Shown here: piece after piece, positions 1-5,303 of the stretch
How positions within the stretch are numbered: the first letter of the stretch is position 1
Layout of the letters: each line of letters starts with the position of its first letter
Assembly (NCBI GenBank): GCA_016209665.1
Contig: JACQVT010000273.1
Span: 1 to 5,303, forward strand
Reading direction: 5' to 3'
DNA: 5,303 nt
DNA from: Planctomycetota bacterium
GTDB lineage: Bacteria > Planctomycetota > Phycisphaerae > UBA1845 > PWPN01
The notes under the pieces: generated by a model
The model's input: only the letters and a program-made list of their open reading frames with translations
Database searches by the model: none
Told to the model about the DNA's origin: nothing
Made by a program: the position numbers and the translations under genes

Positions 1-2030
1 GCCCCGCCGGCGCGGCCACGCTGGAATCGGCCACGCTCCTGGCCCGGGCGGCGGCTCAGTACAACAACCGCGAATTCGATGAGTGTGCCAAGACACTCAC
101 CGACCTTCTGGCCGCAGAGCCCCAGGACCTCGCCGCCAGGTTCCTGCGAGCGCTGGCCTACGGGCAGTTGGCCTGCGACGCGGAGGTCCGCAGAGCGGGA
201 AGTCTGGCGGCTGCGGAGGAGGTGGAGGCGAAGTCCAAGGACCAGGTGGACGCGGCCAAGGCCGAAGCGCTGGCCGCGGGTGAGCAGGCGTTCGCGGCTT
301 ATGAGAAGATGCACGCGGACCTCGAGGTGGTCTTGCAGCATCTCGACAGCCATACCAGTATCGCCCGACTGCTCGACGGCGTCGTGCTGACGAAGCTGGC
401 GAGTCCGCCCGGGGGCGATCGCGCGGTGGCCTGGGCGCGGCGGCTTCACGAGGCCCGGCGAATGCTCGAGGCCTATCTTCGGCCGCCGCCCGGCAGCGGG
501 TTGACCAGCCCCACCGGCCTCAACCGCGTGCGGGCGGAGTTCTTCCTGGCCGTCGTGCAGTATCGCCTGGCCTTGGCTCCGAGTGAGGAGGAGGGCAAGT
601 ACGACCTGGCCGACCGCGGTGCGTTGGACCGATCGTACACCCGGATGTTGTCGCTTTCGGAGCCCAAGCGATTGCAGACGCTCCTGCCCGCCGACCTGCC
701 CCATCGGGACCGCGAGGTCCAACAGTGGTTGAGCTACCCCGACTTGTACCTGGGCCTGATCCGTACCCGCCAGGGAAGCGACGAGGCCCAGCGCCAGAAT
801 GCCGCGGGGGCGGCCGAGTTCTGGCAGGACGCCCTGTCCCGCTTCGACCAGGCGGTCAAGCATGATACCTATCAGGGCGTGTCGCAGAGCGAGGGCATGA
901 TTCCCGAGATTGTCGAGAGGCAGCGCGACCAGATCGACAAGGCCCTCGACACCGTTGCCAGGCAGCCTCGGGAGCCTCGGGACCTGCAGATCCTGTGGCG
1001 CAGCGGCTTCGAGTATGACACCAACGTGCTCCTGTTGGGGCATCAGACACCGTCGCCGCCGTACATCGGCCGGCATCGGGACGTGGCCTTCGGAACCGCG
1101 CTCTACCTGGACTATCATCTTGACCTGGGCCGGGTGGACCCCAGCCTCGACAAGTGGGCGGTCGGCCTGGCCGGCCGGTCCGCGGCCAACTGGCACGGCG
1201 ACATCAGCGAGTACAACGAGCAGGACTACGGAGGCAGCGCCGCGATCCAGTATCGCATGCTCGACCGCCAGGGGGCCGACGGCCCGTTGTATTTCGCCGT
1301 GCAGTACGACTACGACTACTTCATGCTCGGCAACAACGGCTTTCTCCGCACCAACACGGTCACCGGGCGCTTCATGTACTACACTCTGAATGAGCGGGGC
1401 CTCACCAGCGTGGGCTTCCGCTACGAGGACCGCAACTACCTCGAGAAGCTCAGGGACAAGCGGTTCGACCGCGACGGCAATTATTTCGCGTTCAACGTGG
1501 GTCAGTCGCTGCACCTTGTGGACATGAGCGACCTCTACGAGAAGCTGAACATCCCGGTGTGGGGCCTCACCGGCGATCCGACGACCGACGCGGTCGAGTA
1601 CAAGCGCTGGCTGCGGCCGTTCATCGGGTTCGAGTACGGCTGGGACTCGACCAAGGGGTGGGAGTTCGATCAACGCCGGTACCTGCTCCTGGCCGGGGTG
1701 GATGTCCCCCTGCCCGCGGGGCTGATGCTGAACTTCTACGCGGACTGGGAGTGGCAGGATTACCTGAACCACAGCCTGGTCGATTTTCATCGCCGCGGCC
1801 GCCGCGATCTGGTCCAGCGGTACGCGGTCGGACTCGAGCGGCGGTTCGTGCTGGCTCCGGGCAAGCCGACCAGCCGGGACCGGTTCACGCCCGACCGGCT
1901 GGTCATGATCGTGCGTGGTGACATGCGGTTCACCGACGACGACAGCAACGTGAAAGACCGCCTGGGCGAATACATTTTCTCGTATGACCGGGCCATTTAC
2001 GGGCTGAGCGTGGCTTTTTTGTTCAACTGA
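1..2030 (+). CDS. TPR-containing outer-membrane beta-barrel protein (5' end outside window)
   Basis: The reading frame is open from the window edge (first full codon at 3) to the TGA at 2028-2030, giving at least 675 residues. A TTG at 168 is in frame, but coding sequence clearly continues upstream of it, so the true start lies outside the window. Residues about 12-56 look like a TPR helix pair (Q19-Y20-N21, F25, L35-L36, A38-E39-P40, then A50-L51-A52-Y53). Residues about 60-325 remain helical, with an Ala/Glu/Lys-rich, coiled-coil-like part near 68-115. From about 328 the character changes to alternating polar and aromatic beta-strands, beginning with GFEYDTNV (about 335-342). I count roughly 14 strands by eye, ending in YGLSVAFLFN, which resembles a terminal beta-signal although the last residue is Asn, not Phe. 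The expected location is the outer membrane with the TPR part in the periplasm. Candidate families are Slam-like (DUF560) proteins or PgaA/BcsC-type export porins; neither is proven. The FecR gene follows 24 nt downstream. Confidence 0.82.
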   Translation, partial: PAGAATLESATLLARAAAQYNNREFDECAKTLTDLLAAEPQDLAARFLRALAYGQLACDAEVRRAGSLAAAEEVEAKSKDQVDAAKAEALAAGEQAFAAYEKMHADLEVVLQHLDSHTSIARLLDGVVLTKLASPPGGDRAVAWARRLHEARRMLEAYLRPPPGSGLTSPTGLNRVRAEFFLAVVQYRLALAPSEEEGKYDLADRGALDRSYTRMLSLSEPKRLQTLLPADLPHRDREVQQWLSYPDLYLGLIRTRQGSDEAQRQNAAGAAEFWQDALSRFDQAVKHDTYQGVSQSEGMIPEIVERQRDQIDKALDTVARQPREPRDLQILWRSGFEYDTNVLLLGHQTPSPPYIGRHRDVAFGTALYLDYHLDLGRVDPSLDKWAVGLAGRSAANWHGDISEYNEQDYGGSAAIQYRMLDRQGADGPLYFAVQYDYDYFMLGNNGFLRTNTVTGRFMYYTLNERGLTSVGFRYEDRNYLEKLRDKRFDRDGNYFAFNVGQSLHLVDMSDLYEKLNIPVWGLTGDPTTDAVEYKRWLRPFIGFEYGWDSTKGWEFDQRRYLLLAGVDVPLPAGLMLNFYADWEWQDYLNHSLVDFHRRGRRDLVQRYAVGLERRFVLAPGKPTSRDRFTPDRLVMIVRGDMRFTDDDSNVKDRLGEYIFSYDRAIYGLSVAFLFN

Positions 2031-2043
2031 GCCCTCGGGCTTT

Positions 2044-2048
2044 GGGAG
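2044..2048 (+). promoter_or_regulatory. Ribosome binding site of the FecR-domain gene
   Basis: GGGAG lies 6 nt before the ATG at 2055, inside the 24-nt gap after the barrel gene's stop. It supports that ATG as the start and suggests independent ribosome loading within a shared transcript. Confidence 0.6.
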
Positions 2049-2054
2049 TGTTCG

Positions 2055-2996
2055 ATGCGTCGAATATGGGTTTCTGCGCTGGCGCTGGTGGTGGTGGGGG
2101 CGGCTCCGGCGGCGGCGGAGCCGATGCAGGGGCAGTGTCTGATGGCCACGCCCGCGGGGGTGGGCCAGATTACGGACAGCTCGGGGACGAGGCCTCTGGA
2201 GCCGCGCAGCGAGCTACAGAGCGGGATGAAGATCGACACGGCCGGCGGGCAGGCCTGGCTGTACCTCGCTACCGCCAATGAGTCCGGCGAAGCGACGGTG
2301 TGGATGCGGCCTGACAGCTCGATGGCGATCGAATCGGGCACGGACGGTTACCGGCAACTGCGGTTGCTCGGCGGCGACGTGCTGGTGCGGTATGCGGCCG
2401 CGGACGGTAGGCCTTTGGTGCTGGCGGCGGACGATTCGTGGGTCAGGCTGGACGGCGGACTCCTTTGGGGCCGCGTTACCGCCGCCGGGGCGACCTGGGA
2501 GCTGGCGGACGGCGAGGCCACCCGCTTCGATGGAAAGCTGCCGGCGGCCGGGCCGCTGCCCGCGACGGGCGGTGAGGCTCTGGTTGTCGATCCGGCGGCG
2601 AGGGAGCGGGCAACGGATCTTCAGCGGGCCTTGTCGTACGCCATGGTGGCGGACGCCTCGGCCAAATGGCTGGTTCGGGCCGAGCGCGGTGACCTGACGC
2701 CGACGCCCAAAGGCGAGGTGACTGAGGCCGCGGTCAGCCAGTTCGTGGTCGAGGTGGCCCCGATCGTCACGCCGGTGCTCCCGTCGGTGGCCATCGCCGC
2801 CACGGTGGTTTCGAGCACGGCGGGCGTGGGCCTGAACCAGGCCGAGAGCCTGCTCGCCACCGGCAACCCGGCGTCGGTGGTCGTGGGCGCCCGGCTGGAG
2901 CGGACGCGGGTGGTCGGAAGCCCCGGAACGGCCGAGTCCGGCGGCCTGCGATTCAATTCGCAGGCCCGCGGGCCGTTGCGGATCAACCTCCGTTGA
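2055..2996 (+). CDS. Secreted FecR-domain protein
   Basis: A complete 313-residue protein; the ATG is chosen because GGGAG sits 6 nt upstream and a signal peptide follows directly. Residues 1-21 are a classic Sec signal (two Arg, a hydrophobic core of Ala/Leu/Val, then AAA before E22). Residues about 38-140 match the FecR fold: a polar/charged-residue strand (MRPDSSMAIESG, 84-95), then LRLLGGDVLVRY (102-113), then RPLVLAADDSWVRL (119-132). These correspond to the family's 'R-x-L-x-G-x-x-x-x-x-V' and 'RP-x-x-V' elements. The rest has a short Ala/Arg-rich helical segment (about 180-208), then a Val/Pro/Ala-rich low-complexity stretch (about 221-260) and a basic tail ending RINLR. It lacks the cytoplasmic anti-sigma domain and membrane helix of canonical FecR regulators, so it is more likely a periplasmic or surface-associated structural or sensory protein. 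It sits 24 nt after the barrel gene, likely in one operon. The exact function is unknown. Confidence 0.82.
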   Translation: MRRIWVSALALVVVGAAPAAAEPMQGQCLMATPAGVGQITDSSGTRPLEPRSELQSGMKIDTAGGQAWLYLATANESGEATVWMRPDSSMAIESGTDGYRQLRLLGGDVLVRYAAADGRPLVLAADDSWVRLDGGLLWGRVTAAGATWELADGEATRFDGKLPAAGPLPATGGEALVVDPAARERATDLQRALSYAMVADASAKWLVRAERGDLTPTPKGEVTEAAVSQFVVEVAPIVTPVLPSVAIAATVVSSTAGVGLNQAESLLATGNPASVVVGARLERTRVVGSPGTAESGGLRFNSQARGPLRINLR

Positions 2997-3049
2997 GGTC
3001 GCGGATCGCAGAGGCGACGTGGCGACCGCGGCTGGGCGAGACGCCGGAA

Positions 3050-3073
3050 TAACGGACCGCCGGAGGGGCGGCC
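3050..3073 (+). repeat. Copy 1 of imperfect repeat: TAACGG plus GGAGG-loop hairpin
   Basis: TAACGG (3050-3055) is followed by CCGCC (3057-3061), a GGAGG loop (3062-3066) and GGCGG (3067-3071), a perfect 5-bp stem. The same plan recurs at 3134-3153. The GGAGG is not followed by a nearby start codon with a supported reading frame. The role is unknown. Confidence 0.45.
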
Positions 3074-3103
3074 GAGGGATTGGGATTGCAGGGCCACAAG
3101 ACT

Positions 3104-3132
3104 GTCGCGATCGGGCTGAGCCCGACCGCGAC
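3104..3132 (+). promoter_or_regulatory. Strong hairpin in the leader of the Calx-beta gene
   Basis: The arms 3104-3116 and 3120-3132 pair over 13 positions, 12 of them Watson-Crick, with one A-C mismatch (3110/3126) and a 3-nt TGA loop. A G-T wobble (3103/3133) can extend it. The stem is very GC-rich. No T-tract follows (next bases are GTAACGG), so it is not a canonical intrinsic terminator. It ends 33 nt before the GTG of the lipoprotein gene and starts 107 nt after the FecR stop. It may be an attenuator, an mRNA processing or stability element, or a non-canonical terminator for the upstream genes. The pairing is seen directly; the role is inferred. Confidence 0.6.
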
Positions 3133-3133
3133 G

Positions 3134-3153
3134 TAACGGCCGGAGGGCCGGCC
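3134..3153 (+). repeat. Copy 2 of imperfect repeat: TAACGG plus GGAG-loop hairpin
   Basis: TAACGG (3134-3139) leads into CGGCC (3137-3141), a GGAG loop (3142-3145) and GGCCG (3146-3150), again a 5-bp stem. It resembles the copy at 3050-3073, and CGACCGCG also precedes both copies (3023-3030 and 3123-3130), which suggests a degenerate duplication. This hairpin ends 4 nt before the SD of the next gene, so folding could affect ribosome access. Confidence 0.45.
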
Positions 3154-3154
3154 T

Positions 3155-3160
3155 GGAGGT
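3155..3160 (+). promoter_or_regulatory. Ribosome binding site deciding the GTG start at 3166
   Basis: GGAGGT is a six-base match to the anti-Shine-Dalgarno sequence and sits 5 nt before GTG 3166. It is the main reason for choosing this GTG over the later in-frame GTG at 3190, which would remove the basic N-terminus of the signal peptide. Confidence 0.8.
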
Positions 3161-3165
3161 CAACC

Positions 3166-5303
3166 GTGATCAATCGAACACTTCGCATCGTGGCGTGGAC
3201 CGTTGGACTGGCTCTTCTGGCGGGCGGCAGTTGCCCGTCCCCGACGACGGAGACTCCGTCGGGGGATCCGACGACTCCCGGAGGCATCGGCCAGCAGCAG
3301 CAGACCATCGGCGTCATCGTGACCAACCGCACGTTGGTGGTGGCGAACGATTTCACGCAGAACACCGCCACGCTGACGTTGACCACGTTCCCCAGCACGG
3401 CGGCCGCCAACGCGACCTGGGCCGCGGTGCTCGTGGAAACGGGGGACGCGATCACCACGACCGCGGGCGCGACCGGGCAACTCAGCGCCGACACGGGGGC
3501 GACGATCACCTATACCGCCCCCGACAACTACGCGCAGGATCCCGGCGACGACGGCCGTTTCGAGCTGCGGTTCACCGCGACGTTCGACTCGCAGACCACG
3601 TCCATCACGATCTTCGCTCAGAACCGACCCAGCGCCGCCGCTGGAAGCAGCCTGGTCATCGATCCGGCAAGCCTGGTCGTGGGCGGAAACGAGGGCGGCA
3701 CCGTTACCTACCGGGTGACGCTGGCTTCCGAGCCCACCGCGGTGGTTACCGTCAACATCCTGCCCGACACGACGAACGGCTTTATCACCGCAGCGCCGGC
3801 GTTCCTGACGTTCACCAGCGGGAACTTCAACGTACAGCAGACGGTCACGGTGACGCTTGTGGACGACAACTTCGCGGATGGGGCGCATTCGGCTACCGTC
3901 GCCCATACGCTGGTGAGCGACGATCCGGCGTTCAACAACGTGTTGGCCCCGACGGTGACGGTCAACATCGCCGACAACGACGACCCCTGTGTGAACCTGG
4001 ACCCGCCGGCTCCCGCCGCCCTCGCCGAGAGCGCGGGGACTTCCAGCACCATCACCGCGAACCTGGTCGACAGCGTGACGGCCGCAGACCTGCGGATGCG
4101 GACGCCGCTCTCGGTGCATCTGGGCTTCACGGGCACGGCGGAGTTCGGCACGGACTACTTCGTCAGCGCCGGCTCCATCACGATTCCGGCCGGAGCCTCC
4201 TCGGGCACCATGACCGTCACGCCGATCGACGACCCCTACCGCGAGGCCGACGAAACGGTCATTGTCACCATCAACTCGGCGGAGGGTGCCGACATCTGCA
4301 CCCCGCCGCAGACCCGCACGGTGACCATCACCGACGACGCGGGCGACCTGACGCCCGTGATCTCGATCACGCCGGCCGAGGTCGTGGAGGGCAACCCCCC
4401 CAGCACGACCGTCGCGGTCTTCAACGTGCTGCTCACGGCCCCCAGCGAGCAGACGGTGTCGGTGAGCTTCGCCACCTCCGACCTGACCGCCACTGCGGGG
4501 GCGGACTATGTGGCCATCCCCCTGACCGTGCTGACGTTCCTGCCCGGCCAGGTCAAGCAGACCATCGACGTGACGGTCAACGGCGACACCGTGCCCGAGA
4601 ACGACGAGAAGTTCCTGGTCACGCTGTCGGCCCCGACGAACGCCACCCTGGCCGCCAACGCCGTCGGGATCGGCACGATCCTCGACGACGACGCGCTGCC
4701 GACGGTGACCTTGTCGCTGCTGGGCTCGCCGTTCGCGGAGACGGGCGGCTCGGCCACGCTGACGGCCACGGCCTCGACCCTCTCGGACCGCGACGTGATC
4801 GTGGACTTGGATTTCCTGGGCAGCGCCACCTTCAACACCGACTACACGGTCAGCGCCAAGCGGATCGTGATCCCGGCCGGCAGCCTGAGTGCCTCCATCA
4901 CCATCACCGCCTCGGCCGACACGTGTGACGAGCCGGACGAGACGATCGTGGTGGGCATCAGCGCTCTCGTCAACGCGACGTTGGGGGCCACGGTGACGCA
5001 GACGGCGACGATCACCGACGACGATGCGCCGCCGACGGTGACGCTGGCCCCGGCTCCGACCAGCCCGATCGGCGAGAGCGGGGCTCCCACGTCCACGCTC
5101 GTCACCGCCACCTTGTCAGCGGCCTCGTGCCAGGACGTGCTGGTGAACCTCGGGTTCACGGGCACGGCCGACCTGAACCGCGACTACTCGGCCAGTGCCT
5201 CGCAGATCGTCATCCCGGCCGGGAGCGTGTCAGGTACCATCACGCTTGCGTCGGTGAACGACAATGAGACGGAAGGCCCCGAGACGGCGACGGTAACCAT
5301 CGC
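3166..5303 (+). CDS. Predicted lipoprotein with tandem Calx-beta domains (3' end outside window)
   Basis: Open from GTG 3166 to the window edge with no stop: 712 complete codons plus two bases. Residues 1-22 form a signal peptide (R4 and R7, then a hydrophobic core through L18) leading to GGSC with Cys23, which fits a permissive lipobox although -3 is Gly, not Leu. A Pro/Thr/Ser linker with a QQQQ run follows. Residues about 45-155 look like an Ig-like beta-sandwich (ITYTAPDNY, then FELRFTATF). Domain 1 (about 162-273) is of the LTFTxxN...QTVTV type (214-229) with VDD at 232-234. Domains 2-5 (276-391, 396-509, 513-620, 624 to edge) are classic Calx-beta: an early Glu in most, DY at 330, 447, 559 and 673, IPAG or LPG strands, a D/E-rich loop (such as EADET and EPDET) and, except in truncated domain 5, a terminal DD/DDD. 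Calx-beta domains bind calcium and are common in bacterial surface adhesion and matrix proteins. The probable location is the cell envelope, perhaps the outer surface. The C-terminal anchoring or sorting domains are not visible. Confidence 0.85.
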   Translation, partial: MINRTLRIVAWTVGLALLAGGSCPSPTTETPSGDPTTPGGIGQQQQTIGVIVTNRTLVVANDFTQNTATLTLTTFPSTAAANATWAAVLVETGDAITTTAGATGQLSADTGATITYTAPDNYAQDPGDDGRFELRFTATFDSQTTSITIFAQNRPSAAAGSSLVIDPASLVVGGNEGGTVTYRVTLASEPTAVVTVNILPDTTNGFITAAPAFLTFTSGNFNVQQTVTVTLVDDNFADGAHSATVAHTLVSDDPAFNNVLAPTVTVNIADNDDPCVNLDPPAPAALAESAGTSSTITANLVDSVTAADLRMRTPLSVHLGFTGTAEFGTDYFVSAGSITIPAGASSGTMTVTPIDDPYREADETVIVTINSAEGADICTPPQTRTVTITDDAGDLTPVISITPAEVVEGNPPSTTVAVFNVLLTAPSEQTVSVSFATSDLTATAGADYVAIPLTVLTFLPGQVKQTIDVTVNGDTVPENDEKFLVTLSAPTNATLAANAVGIGTILDDDALPTVTLSLLGSPFAETGGSATLTATASTLSDRDVIVDLDFLGSATFNTDYTVSAKRIVIPAGSLSASITITASADTCDEPDETIVVGISALVNATLGATVTQTATITDDDAPPTVTLAPAPTSPIGESGAPTSTLVTATLSAASCQDVLVNLGFTGTADLNRDYSASASQIVIPAGSVSGTITLASVNDNETEGPETATVTI
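3991..5303 (+). repeat. Tandem Calx-beta repeat array (protein level, about 114-residue period)
   Basis: Four successive units are spaced by the conserved Asp-Tyr pair at residues 330, 447, 559 and 673 (intervals 117, 112 and 114). Units 2, 4 and 5 form one subtype sharing (G/D)F(T/L)G(T/S)A before the DY and (I/V)(T/V)IPAG after it. Unit 3 differs (SFATSDLTATAGADY, LTFLPGQ). The last unit is cut by the window end, so the array may continue. A related but distinct unit precedes it at about 3649-3987. Confidence 0.75.

Noticed and set aside
168..170. TTG as the start codon of the barrel gene
   Set aside because: The same frame is open to the window edge and encodes a well-formed TPR helix pair upstream of this codon; no convincing SD precedes it.
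1..2030. Polysaccharide-export porin (PgaA/BcsC type) as a firm assignment
   Set aside because: The TPR plus barrel plan fits, but no glycosyltransferase or polysaccharide-modifying gene is in the window and the neighbours are protein-display-like, so it is kept only as an alternative.
2030..2043. Mini hairpin plus TTT after the barrel gene stop
   Set aside because: AGCC/GGCT gives only 4 bp with a three-T tail and it abuts the SD of the next gene, so a terminator here is unlikely.
2986..2999. Small hairpin ACCTC/GAGGT spanning the FecR stop codon
   Set aside because: Only 5 bp with no T-tract; a translating ribosome would cover it. ACCTCC here is also complementary to the SD at 3155-3160, but six bases over about 165 nt is easily chance.
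3104..3132. Intrinsic terminator of the FecR gene
   Set aside because: The hairpin is strong but no T-run follows on the + strand, so only a hairpin of unknown role is claimed.
3086..3160. c-di-GMP-I (GEMM) riboswitch before the lipoprotein gene
   Set aside because: GACGTAACGGCC after the large hairpin loosely recalls the GGACGCAAAGCC core, but the GGCAAACC segment, the usual tetraloop and receptor, and the later conserved segment are not found. A covariance-model search would settle it.
2214..3509. Long minus-strand open frame (431 codons)
   Set aside because: It lies opposite the FecR and lipoprotein genes, crosses their boundary and the hairpin region, and has an Arg/Pro/Ala-rich composition with no domain pattern, typical of an antisense shadow in GC-rich DNA.
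3195..4928. Long plus-strand open frame in another phase (577 codons)
   Set aside because: Its product is a low-complexity Arg/His/Asp/Gly mixture. The frame starting at GTG 3166 has an ideal SD, a signal peptide and recognisable Calx-beta domains over the same bases.

Overview
The window is GC-rich bacterial DNA carrying three co-directional (+ strand) genes, two of them cut by the window edges. All three products appear to be cell-envelope proteins: an outer-membrane barrel protein with a TPR-type N-terminal part, a secreted FecR-domain protein, and a large predicted lipoprotein built of tandem Calx-beta domains. High GC, a diderm-type beta-barrel, stand-alone FecR domains and giant Calx-beta surface proteins together suggest an environmental diderm such as a Planctomycetota (Phycisphaerae-like) or related uncultured lineage. 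This placement is inference from style only; no marker gene is present.

Layout. Positions 1-2030: the 3' part (at least 675 codons) of a TPR plus outer-membrane beta-barrel gene that starts upstream of the window. 2031-2054: a 24-nt gap holding a Shine-Dalgarno (SD) sequence. 2055-2996: a complete 313-residue FecR-domain protein with a signal peptide. 2997-3165: a 169-nt intergenic stretch with a strong hairpin (3104-3132), two related small hairpins with GGAGG-type loops (near 3057-3071 and 3137-3150), and a near-perfect SD at 3155-3160. 3166 to the window end: the 5' part (712 complete codons, no stop) of a predicted lipoprotein, with an N-terminal Ig-like region followed by at least five Calx-beta-type domains of about 110-117 residues. 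No RNA gene, mobile element or CRISPR array is seen.

How the genes may work together. The order is barrel with periplasmic TPR, periplasmic FecR domain, then lipoprotein with calcium-binding-type beta-sandwich repeats. This looks like an envelope module that builds or displays a large surface protein. The barrel half can be parsed by eye into about 14 strands behind a helical TPR region. That is the architecture of the surface lipoprotein assembly modulators (Slam, DUF560 family), which are typically encoded beside their lipoprotein clients. A Slam-like role is therefore a testable hypothesis, not a conclusion. The first two genes are probably co-transcribed. The third may share the transcript or be controlled separately through its structured leader.
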